In this document: in pieces, positions 23,372 through 29,610 of the stretch | How the letters are laid out: the number at the start of each line of letters is the position of its first letter | Position numbering within the stretch: position 1 is the stretch's first letter | Assembly (NCBI GenBank): GCA_964549765.1 | Contig: CAZJWR010000047.1 | Span: 1 to 29,610 of the forward strand | DNA length: 29,610 nucleotides | Direction of reading: 5' to 3' | Source: CAZJWR01 sp964549765 | GTDB lineage: Bacteria > Zixibacteria > MSB-5A5 > GN15 > JAAZOE01 | Notes under the pieces: model-generated | Database searches by the model: none | The model's input: the letters and a program-made list of their open reading frames with translations, nothing else | What the model was told of the DNA's origin: nothing | Translations under genes and position numbers: made by a program

Positions 23372-24766
23372 TCAGGATATATTCAGTTTGAGATAGGCGG
23401 CCAATTCCCGCACGACTTTATCCGAACGCAAGACACATTCATTCAACCCGACGCCTTGATAGGCATTGCCGGTGAAATACAGACCGGGATGATTCATCAG
23501 AATATCGTCCATACGCTTCATGCGCGCCGGATGACCGACGACGAATTGCGGGATGCCGCGTTCATACTTATATATCCGCACATACGCCGGGACATCTGTG
23601 ATGTTTAGGATAGGCTTGAGTTCACCCGTGACAACATCCAGAAGAGCGCCATCGGAAAGCGCCGCCGCACCCGGGTCGGTGGCGCCGCCGATCATGGTCC
23701 GCATCAGCACCATCCCGTCGGGGGCGCGCCCGGTGAAAATCGACGACGTCCAGATACTGCCGAGAATACGGACGTCTTCGCGGCGCGGGATCAGAAATCC
23801 GAATCCGTCCAGGTCGCAGCCGACTGCCTCCCGCGTGAAGCCCAGGCTGACGACGGCGATGGACGCATAGGGAATGCCATCGAGGACATCGGCCAGTTCC
23901 GTATCGAGCCCACTCACCATCGGCGCGGCGGCATAGGCCGGCGCGGCGCAGATGACGGCGTCGAACGGTTCGGTTTCGCCGGAATCCCCGACAAGGCGGT
24001 ATTTTCCGGCATCCTTGACGACGCGTTGGATCGGATGATTCGTGAGGATCTCATCGCGATACGTTTCGGCAAAGACTTCGATCAATGTGTGCAGGCCGTC
24101 TTTGAATGAGGTCAGCCGTCCTCCCGGCCCGGCCGGCCCGCCGGAATCGCCGCCGCTTTTTTTCGCTGCTTTTCGGCGTCTTATAAGGGCCTTGAACAGC
24201 GATCCGTATTCGTCCTCCATTTCACGCATGACGGGGAAGCATGACTTCAACGACAACTCATGGGCGTCGCCGCCGAAAATGCCGGATACCATCGGCACGA
24301 TGAGTGTCTCGGCGGCCTCGCGGCCGATGCGGCGGACGGCGAACTCGAACACGGATTCATCGTCGTCGGCACGGGGCGTCTTGATGAACGGTTCGCGGAC
24401 GATACGCAGGCGCCCTTTGAGCGACAGGAGCGGCGACCGGAGAAAAGCCGCCGGCGACGGCGATATTTCATGCAAACGATGGTTACGATAAATAAACCGT
24501 TTGCCGGAAGTGCTCCGGGAGGGATCGAGGCGGCCGTCGGCGCCGAGTTCATGGATCATCTGAAGCGTCAGCGGGACTTTGTCCAGAAATCCGTTGGGGC
24601 CCCAGTCGGAAATGAATCCGTTGATGCGATCGGTGCCGATGGTGCCGCCCAGTCGGGAATCCTGTTCGTACAGCACCGCCTGGCAAGTGTCGCCGTGACG
24701 CGTTTGGACGAAATGCAGGGCGGAGAGTCCGGAAATGCCGCCGCCGATGATGGCAATACGCTTCAT
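23372..24766 (-). CDS. hemY: Protoporphyrinogen/coproporphyrinogen oxidase (HemY type)
   Basis: A 464-residue FAD enzyme that uses oxygen to aromatise the porphyrinogen ring near the end of heme synthesis. The dinucleotide-binding motif IAIIGGGISGLSAL is at residues 4-17, with the ribose-binding acidic residue in LYEQDSRLGGTIGT. The C-terminal FAD contact GLYFTGNAYQGVGLNECV is typical of the family. Length matches bacterial HemY (about 470). It could work on protoporphyrinogen or, as in Gram-positive bacteria, on coproporphyrinogen; sequence alone does not settle this. It lies 10 bp after hemH on the same strand, so the two are almost certainly co-transcribed, and a terminator follows at 23261-23287. 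Enzymes of this type need oxygen. Confidence 0.95.
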   Translation of the reverse strand: MKRIAIIGGGISGLSALHFVQTRHGDTCQAVLYEQDSRLGGTIGTDRINGFISDWGPNGFLDKVPLTLQMIHELGADGRLDPSRSTSGKRFIYRNHRLHEISPSPAAFLRSPLLSLKGRLRIVREPFIKTPRADDDESVFEFAVRRIGREAAETLIVPMVSGIFGGDAHELSLKSCFPVMREMEDEYGSLFKALIRRRKAAKKSGGDSGGPAGPGGRLTSFKDGLHTLIEVFAETYRDEILTNHPIQRVVKDAGKYRLVGDSGETEPFDAVICAAPAYAAAPMVSGLDTELADVLDGIPYASIAVVSLGFTREAVGCDLDGFGFLIPRREDVRILGSIWTSSIFTGRAPDGMVLMRTMIGGATDPGAAALSDGALLDVVTGELKPILNITDVPAYVRIYKYERGIPQFVVGHPARMKRMDDILMNHPGLYFTGNAYQGVGLNECVLRSDKVVRELAAYLKLNIS

Positions 24767-24776
24767 TATGGGAAAT

Positions 24777-25802
24777 CTACTCGGATGAAATCTTTTCTTC
24801 GATGAGATCGGCCAGCATATCGCCGAACCGGGGATCGTCGTTGAAAGATTCGATCCGGACGAAATTTTTGACCCCGGCCCTAAGCGCCGCCTCTTTCAGT
24901 TCGATATCGATCTCATAAAGAGTTTCGATATGATCCGACACGAAACTGATGGGGACGATGATCATATCGGTGACGCCCTTGCGGGCCAGGCTGCGGACAG
25001 TCTTGAGGGTATCGGGGCCGACCCACGAGACCGGGCCGGTGCGCGATTGAAAGGTCACGAGGTAATCATAGCCGTCCCCGGCCAGCGCCGCCGTTTCCAT
25101 TATGCGCGCGAAGTACGGATCACCCGAAGCAACCAGCTTCTGAGGAACAGCGTGAGCGGAGAATATCACTTTGGGTGTCGCGGCCTTGTCGAACTGCTCG
25201 AACGCAGCGTCGATACGCTGGCGCAATAATTCGATATAGGCCGGCCGGCCGTGCCAGTCGTCAATGACAGACAGAGTGATATCGGCCTCGGTATCCTCGA
25301 TCCATTCGAGCACCTCTTCAAGGGCGGTGCCGGTGGTGGCGCGGCAGTACTGCGGGTACATGGACACGACAACCACGTGCCGGCATCCCTCCCCGACGGC
25401 CGCGTCCAATTCCTCGTGGATATACGGTTCGGTGTAGCGCATGCCGACGAAGACCTCGACATCGGGATATTTTTTCGACAGTTCCCGTTTGACGTTGGAC
25501 GCCGTCAGGCGCGTCCACTTCAGCAACGGCGATCCGCCGCCGATGATCTGATAGCGCTTGGTGACTTTGGGCGCGCGACGGGAAGCGATGAGCTTGGCCA
25601 GCGGTTTCTGCAATATCGGCGACAGCGGGAGCTTGATGATAGCCGGATCGGAAAAAATATTATACAGATATTCCTTGACCCGGTCGGCGGTTTCCGGCCC
25701 GCCCATGTTGAGAAACAGCACGCCCCATTTTTCCTCACCGAAATCGATTTGTTTTCCGGGAGTTCTCAAGACCCGGGCGTTGGCGTTGAGTTCCTCTATC
25801 AT
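24777..25802 (-). CDS. hemH: Ferrochelatase
   Basis: A 341-residue enzyme that inserts Fe2+ into the porphyrin. The opening core GVLFLNMGGPETADRVKEYL is diagnostic. The catalytic His217 lies in FSAHAVPQKLV, and acidic residues near Glu293 lie in PISFVSDHIETLYEID. There is no C-terminal [2Fe-2S] Cys cluster and no membrane anchor, so it should be soluble or peripheral. It lies 10 bp before hemY and 188 bp after hemE, a gap long enough for its own promoter. ATG 25802 has no strong Shine-Dalgarno site, and about 30 residues precede the conserved core, so the exact start is less certain than the function. Confidence 0.96.
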   Translation of the reverse strand: MIEELNANARVLRTPGKQIDFGEEKWGVLFLNMGGPETADRVKEYLYNIFSDPAIIKLPLSPILQKPLAKLIASRRAPKVTKRYQIIGGGSPLLKWTRLTASNVKRELSKKYPDVEVFVGMRYTEPYIHEELDAAVGEGCRHVVVVSMYPQYCRATTGTALEEVLEWIEDTEADITLSVIDDWHGRPAYIELLRQRIDAAFEQFDKAATPKVIFSAHAVPQKLVASGDPYFARIMETAALAGDGYDYLVTFQSRTGPVSWVGPDTLKTVRSLARKGVTDMIIVPISFVSDHIETLYEIDIELKEAALRAGVKNFVRIESFNDDPRFGDMLADLIEEKISSE

Positions 25803-25990
25803 CGCCGGAACCCGCCCGGAACGGATAGCGGAACGTCGTCGGCCGGATCGGCCGTGTGTCTTCGCCTGTGTCGGACTCGTCGTGACTGCAGCTTCATCTA
25901 TCCTCTGCTTGGCGATCCGCCTGATGGGCGGAAGGCAAGTCCAAATAAACGATATTTATGCCGCTTTTCAATAGCAAAATTGCGCCGGAA

Positions 25991-27049
25991 TCACAGCTTG
26001 CGGCGATTCATCCCCGCCGGTTTTTCCTCCCACCGGAAGGCATGCACGGTATCGACCAGCATTTTCACGTTTTCCACCGGCGTTTCGGGCAGAATGCCGT
26101 GGCCGAGATTGAAAATGAAATTGTCCTTCCCCGCCGTCGATTCGAGAATCCCGACCGTCTGCTTGAAAACCATTTCGGGCGGGCCGAACAGGGCGTGCGG
26201 ATCGAGGTTTCCCTGGACGGCTTTGCCGTCGAGGATCGTCATCGCATCGGCCAAATCGGTGCGCCAATCGACCGAGACGACCTCGCAATCGAGTTCGGCC
26301 AGCAGCTTCAGATACGGAGCGGAATTATTGAGATAGAGAATGCGCGGGACATTCTCGGTTTTGCATATATCGAAGACGGCCCGGATGTGGGCCAGCGAAA
26401 ATTCGCGATATAAGTCCGGGGGCAAAATGCCGCCCCACGAATCGAAAACCTGCACGGCATCAACCCCGGCGTTAATCTGCGCCTTGAGATACCGGCCGCT
26501 GAGTTCGGCCAGGTATGATAAGAGCCGGGTCGTTTCAGAGGGAAAGTTGTAGAGGAATTTTTTGATTTCGGAGAATCGCCACGAACCGCCACCTTCAATC
26601 ATATAGCATGCTAATGTGAACGGTGAGCCGCAGAATCCGATCAGGGGCGCGACGTCGCCCAATTGCTTCTTGGTTTCACGAATACCGGCCAGCACATAAG
26701 CCATCTCATCCGACGGATCATACCATTCGAACTGGCTGAAATCCTCGGGATTCCTCACAACGGGCGACAGCGCGGGACCGCCGTTTTCATAGTCTATCTT
26801 GATCCCCATCGGTTCCAGCGGCAGGAGAATATCCGAGAAGATAATGGCGGCGTCCATACCGAAAATATCGACCGGCTGTTTGGTGACCTTGGCGATGAGT
26901 TCGGGCGAACGGCACAGTTCGGCAAACGATACTTTCTCGCGGACAGCCCGGTATTCAGGAAGATACCGACCGGCCTGACGCATAATCCAAACCGGGACGC
27001 GAGGATGAGGTCTGCCGTAGGCGGCGCTGATAAAATCAAACTGAGGCAT
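25991..27049 (-). CDS. hemE: Uroporphyrinogen decarboxylase
   Basis: A 352-residue cytosolic enzyme that removes four carboxyl groups from uroporphyrinogen III to give coproporphyrinogen III. The signature VPVWIMRQAGRYLPEYR is at residues 18-34 (substrate-binding Arg24 and Arg28), and the catalytic Asp73 lies in IIFSDILLPLE. GFCGSPFTLACYMIEGGGS and the C-terminal FNLGHGILPETPVENV are further family marks. GAGGAG lies 6 nt before the ATG. It follows hemB by 59 bp. Confidence 0.97.
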   Translation of the reverse strand: MPQFDFISAAYGRPHPRVPVWIMRQAGRYLPEYRAVREKVSFAELCRSPELIAKVTKQPVDIFGMDAAIIFSDILLPLEPMGIKIDYENGGPALSPVVRNPEDFSQFEWYDPSDEMAYVLAGIRETKKQLGDVAPLIGFCGSPFTLACYMIEGGGSWRFSEIKKFLYNFPSETTRLLSYLAELSGRYLKAQINAGVDAVQVFDSWGGILPPDLYREFSLAHIRAVFDICKTENVPRILYLNNSAPYLKLLAELDCEVVSVDWRTDLADAMTILDGKAVQGNLDPHALFGPPEMVFKQTVGILESTAGKDNFIFNLGHGILPETPVENVKMLVDTVHAFRWEEKPAGMNRRKL

Positions 27050-27108
27050 AACGGCTCCTCGTTATCGATTCATGGAGGCAGGCGAACACGGACGCGAAGA
27101 CCGACTGA

Positions 27109-28092
27109 TCAGGCAAGCCAGTCTCCTTTCAGGATATCGCGCAGATGATAGGTGAGAATAATGTCGGCTCCGGCTCGGGTGATGGCCGTCAGATTTTCGA
27201 GCACCAGCGATTTTTCGTCGGCGATATTTTCTTTCACCATCAGTTTTACCGCGGTGTATTCTCCAGAAACATTGTAGGCGGCTATCGGTAACTGCGTAGC
27301 GTCGCGGAAATCGGCGATGATATCGAGATAGGCCAGGGCCGGTTTGACCATGACGATGTCGGCGCCTTCTTCGATATCGAGCTGCAACTCCGAAAGAGCT
27401 TCGCGCCGGTTGCGATAGTCCATCTGGTAACCGCGACGGTCGCCTTTGCCCGGCGCCGATTCGCAGGCATCGCGGAAGGGGCCGTAATAGACCGATGCAT
27501 ATTTGGCGGTGTAAGCCATGATGAGCGTATCGGTGAAGCCGTTGTGTTCGAGCGCTTCGCGGATCATCCCGACCCGGCCGTCCATCATATCCGACGGCCC
27601 CAGGCAATCGCATCCGGCGTCGGCCAACGACAGGGCCATATCGGCCAGAACCGGCAGGGTCGAATCGTTGTCAACGCGATCATTCTTGATAAGGCCGCAG
27701 TGGCCGCTGTCGGTGTAGGCACACAGGCAAACGTCGGCGGAAACGAACAAATCATCGCCGAATTTGTCTTTAAGCATCCGCACCGCTTTGGGGATAACCG
27801 AATTTTCCCCGACAGCCGATGACGCCTCGGCGTCCTTGGTATCGGGGATGCCGAACAGCATTATCCGCCGGATACCGAGTTTGAAATCGTCCTCTATGGT
27901 CTTTACCAGCGAATCGGGAGATTCCCGATAAATGCCGGGCATCGACTGGATTTCGTCTTTGGTGTTTTCGCCTTCGCACACGAAATAGGGCTGAATCAGA
28001 CCGTCGGCATTGATTTTCGTCTCGGCGACCATGTCGCGGATGTTTTCATTGCGGCGTTTTCGCCGCGGACGGTAGAAAATTTCGCTCATCAT
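27109..28092 (-). CDS. hemB: Porphobilinogen synthase (delta-aminolevulinate dehydratase)
   Basis: A 327-residue cytosolic enzyme that joins two 5-aminolevulinate molecules. Three zinc-ligand cysteines are present, Cys122, Cys124 and Cys132 (DVCLCAYTDSGHCG), marking the zinc-dependent class. The Schiff-base lysines are Lys197 (AYTAKYASVYYGPF) and Lys250 (IVMVKPALAYLD). The frame opens with two ATG codons; GGGAGG sits only 3 nt before the first (28092) but 6 nt before the second (28089), so translation may start at the second. It lies 54 bp after hemC and 59 bp before hemE. Confidence 0.97.
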   Translation of the reverse strand: MMSEIFYRPRRKRRNENIRDMVAETKINADGLIQPYFVCEGENTKDEIQSMPGIYRESPDSLVKTIEDDFKLGIRRIMLFGIPDTKDAEASSAVGENSVIPKAVRMLKDKFGDDLFVSADVCLCAYTDSGHCGLIKNDRVDNDSTLPVLADMALSLADAGCDCLGPSDMMDGRVGMIREALEHNGFTDTLIMAYTAKYASVYYGPFRDACESAPGKGDRRGYQMDYRNRREALSELQLDIEEGADIVMVKPALAYLDIIADFRDATQLPIAAYNVSGEYTAVKLMVKENIADEKSLVLENLTAITRAGADIILTYHLRDILKGDWLA

Positions 28093-28146
28093 TGTCCTCC
28101 CAGGGCCGGTGACGGCGACCGCCCTGATGTACTGCTTTCTGTCGAA

Positions 28147-29052
28147 TCAAGCCGTCAATTTCTTATACGTTTCCTCGACGATCTCGTCGATATTGCTCCC
28201 GGTTACCGACGCGCGCCTCAGGCCGCTCCACTTTTTGCCCGCCTGCTCGCCCAGCACCGCCGCCAGGGTGTACTTCCCGTCCGAAATATCAGAATACGCT
28301 CCCAGCGGCAACTGACAGCCACCCTCGAACCGCCCCAGAAGGCCTCGTTCAAGGCGAGCCTGGGTTCTGGCACCGGGATCGTCGAGCTTCGCGACGATTC
28401 CGCTTATGTCTTTATCGTCCTCCCGTATCTGGATGCCCAATATTCCCTGTCCGGGCGCGGGCAAAAATGCGCTTTTATCCTGTAACTTGACTTCGAGATC
28501 GGAAAGGTCGAGGTCAAGGCGCTTGAGTCCGGCGTATGCGAGCACGATGGCATCGTACTGGTGTTCGCGGAGCTTCCGCACCCGGGTGGGCACGTTTCCG
28601 CGCAGGTCCTTGAGCATCAGATCGGGCGATTTGGCTGCAATCTGACATTGGCGGCGCACCGATGAACTCCCGATGACGCCACCCTTTTTGATGTCCAAAG
28701 GGCGAGCCGGATCATGGGATTCTTTTCGGATGAGAATCGCCTCGCGGCTGTCCTCGCGGAAACCGACGGCGCCGAGAGCCAGCCCCCGCGGCATGGTGGT
28801 CATCAGATCTTTGAGGGAATGGACAGCGAGATCGATCGATCCGGATAGCAGGGCGTCCTCGATTTCCTTGGTGAAAAATCCCTTGCCTTCCATCTTGTCG
28901 AACGACAGATGGTCGATTTTGTCGCCCTTGGTTTTGATGATCTCGAAAATAACCGGACGGGACGTTATCTCAATTAGTTTGGCGCGAATGAATTCGGCCT
29001 GCCACAGTGCGAGCTCGGAGCCTCTGGTCCCGATGATGATTTCTTTTTTCAA
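28147..29052 (-). CDS. hemC: Hydroxymethylbilane synthase (porphobilinogen deaminase)
   Basis: A 301-residue cytosolic enzyme that polymerises four porphobilinogen units. It opens EIIIGTRGSELALWQAEFI, and SLKDLMTTMPRGLALGAV and SSVRRQCQI follow in the usual order. Cys246 in EGGCQLPLGAYSD anchors the dipyrromethane cofactor (Cys242 in E. coli). The start codon is TTG (29050-29052) with only a weak upstream GGA, which suggests low translation. It is the first hem gene of the cluster and is not preceded by hemA, unlike in many bacteria. No hemD frame lies between hemC and hemB. Confidence 0.97.
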   Translation of the reverse strand: MKKEIIIGTRGSELALWQAEFIRAKLIEITSRPVIFEIIKTKGDKIDHLSFDKMEGKGFFTKEIEDALLSGSIDLAVHSLKDLMTTMPRGLALGAVGFREDSREAILIRKESHDPARPLDIKKGGVIGSSSVRRQCQIAAKSPDLMLKDLRGNVPTRVRKLREHQYDAIVLAYAGLKRLDLDLSDLEVKLQDKSAFLPAPGQGILGIQIREDDKDISGIVAKLDDPGARTQARLERGLLGRFEGGCQLPLGAYSDISDGKYTLAAVLGEQAGKKWSGLRRASVTGSNIDEIVEETYKKLTA

Positions 29053-29322
29053 ATCCGTCGTTCTTTCGTAACCGGTTGCGCGTCAGACAATAACAAAGAA
29101 CCGCGATTCTGCGGCCCGGATTCCGGGAATCGAGCGTCCGGAGGTTATGCAATCGCTATATATTACGGAATCGCATGAAGATATCAAGGAGATTTTCGCT
29201 GAATTTGCCCTGGGCGGCTGTTCGACAGAGGGTGCCGAAATGGGCTGCCACAGGCGGGCACGGCAGGCGGAAATTTGCTTTCGCGGTAACATTTGAGAGC
29301 CCATTCGGTTGACCGATCCGAT

Positions 29323-29350
29323 ATTTTAAAGTTTTGTAAGTCATTGTCCT
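29323..29350 (-). promoter_or_regulatory. Candidate sigma70 promoter for the hem cluster
   Basis: On the minus strand, AGGACA (complement of 29345-29350), a 16-bp spacer and TAAAAT (complement of 29323-29328). The match is moderate (four and five of six). Confidence 0.35.
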
Positions 29351-29420
29351 ATCAATTCTTAAATGGGTAGAAATTTTGTCGATTTATCGGAAAATTCATA
29401 TATTCGGATTAATATGTTAG

Positions 29421-29448
29421 TTGACATGGGCCGGTTTCATTCTATATT
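29421..29448 (+). promoter_or_regulatory. Sigma70 promoter of the tRNA-Glu gene
   Basis: A perfect TTGACA (29421-29426), a 16-bp spacer and TATATT (29443-29448); TATTAT at 18-bp spacing is an alternative. The predicted start is near 29456, about 75 bp before the tRNA. Confidence 0.75.
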
Positions 29449-29465
29449 ATTGGTACCCTCTATTG

Positions 29466-29487
29466 TGGTTAATGGTGTGTGAACTCT
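29466..29487. repeat. 22-bp exact repeat, copy 2
   Basis: Identical to 20503-20524 on the same strand. Here it lies about 10 bp after the predicted transcription start, in the leader of the tRNA-Glu transcript. Confidence 0.7.
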
Positions 29488-29499
29488 GCATTAGGGGGA

Positions 29500-29520
29500 A
29501 GCCCGGACTTGTTCCGGGCT
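29500..29520 (+). other. Stem-loop in the tRNA-Glu leader
   Basis: AGCCCGGA (29500-29507) and TCCGGGCT (29513-29520) form a perfect 8-bp stem with a CTTGT loop, ending 9 nt before the tRNA. The tail CTAAATTT is only weakly T-rich. It could be an attenuator, a processing signal or the terminator of an older unit. Confidence 0.5.
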
Positions 29521-29529
29521 CTAAATTTC

Positions 29530-29605
29530 GGCGGTATCGTCTAGTGGACTAGGACGGGTGGTTCTCAGCCATCAAACCGGGGTTCGATTCCCCGTAGGGC
29601 TACCA
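29530..29605 (+). tRNA. tRNA-Glu (anticodon CUC), with a mismatched acceptor stem
   Basis: A 76-nt cloverleaf including an encoded CCA (29603-29605). The anticodon arm is GGTGG-TTCTCAG-CCATC with anticodon CTC at 29564-29566, reading GAG. The T arm CGGGG-TTCGATT-CCCCG is perfect, and the D arm GTC/GAC with CTAGTGG fits tRNA-Glu. The acceptor strands GGCGGTA (29530-29536) and TAGGGCT (29595-29601) pair except for two adjacent G-G oppositions (29533 with 29598, 29534 with 29597), plus a terminal G-U that also occurs in normal tRNA-Glu. A normal 5' strand would be GGCCCTA. It is either a diverged or damaged tRNA gene, or one with an unusual acceptor. Confidence 0.85.
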
Positions 29606-29610
29606 AATAT

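Larger units (their letters stand above)
29053..29529. other. Divergent intergenic region between hemC and tRNA-Glu
   Basis: No credible gene in 477 bp. It holds a candidate hemC promoter (29323-29350), a tRNA promoter (29421-29448), the 22-bp repeat (29466-29487) and a hairpin (29500-29520). The proposed hemC leader would be about 265 nt, long enough for regulation, but I recognise no known riboswitch in it. Confidence 0.5.

Noticed and set aside
25251..26336. Plus-strand open frame (361 codons) opposite hemH and hemE
   Set aside because: It spans two conserved genes on the other strand and shows no protein-family features.
29083..29304. Small minus-strand frame upstream of hemC
   Set aside because: No ribosome site and no recognisable similarity; it lies within the likely hemC leader.
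1..29610. CRISPR array, insertion sequence, integrase, toxin-antitoxin or restriction genes
   Set aside because: No regularly spaced repeats, transposase motifs or phage and defence families were seen on either strand.

Overview
The window reads as one contiguous stretch of a bacterial chromosome with moderately high GC, dense genes, and good Shine-Dalgarno sites in front of many of them. A long protein with a C-terminal beta-barrel ending in Phe, several exported proteins and a single murA point to a Gram-negative (diderm) cell. A tricorn-type protease, PD40/TolB propeller proteins, a VWA protein of the YfbK type and an oxygen-using HemY would suit a lineage near the FCB group, such as candidate division Zixibacteria. 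That lineage is inference only, because no marker gene such as rRNA is present.

Layout. 1-584 (-) is the start of an unrecognised exported protein cut by the window edge. 1037-4333 (-) is an exported tricorn-like protease. 4723-9274 (-) is a signalling locus: a membrane histidine kinase with an FG-GAP/VCBS propeller, an overlapping NtrC-family sigma54 activator, and a single-domain response regulator. That last gene has its own sigma54-type promoter and two overlapping dyads upstream, so a relay from kinase to activator to receiver protein can be proposed from sequence alone. 9624-11585 (-) is a secreted VWA protein. 11770-12021 (-) is a remnant of a ClpB C-terminus abutting the end of kup (12018-13916, -). 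A divergent promoter region separates kup from a rightward cluster: a QueG-like iron-sulfur protein (probably leaderless), a DUF4416 protein, murA, and a 1114-residue zinc-peptidase/TolB-propeller/beta-barrel fusion. A bidirectional terminator at 20041-20071 ends this cluster and also the opposing gene for a very basic SANT/Myb-like DNA-binding protein.

20780-23215 (-) is a Lon-like ATP-dependent protease with its own promoter. 23372-29052 (-) is a heme cluster, hemC-hemB-hemE-(188 bp)-hemH-hemY, covering porphobilinogen synthesis to the last steps. hemA, hemL, hemD and the coproporphyrinogen oxidase step are absent from the window. Divergent from hemC, at the right edge, is a tRNA-Glu(CUC) gene with a clear sigma70 promoter but two adjacent G-G mismatches in its acceptor stem. 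Charged tRNA-Glu is the precursor of heme in the C5 pathway, so this neighbourhood deserves attention.

Non-coding structure includes a 22-bp exact repeat shared by 20503-20524 and 29466-29487, a perfect 17-bp-arm inverted repeat at 20715-20760, several strong terminators and a set of REP-like palindromes. No CRISPR array, insertion sequence, integrase or phage gene was seen.
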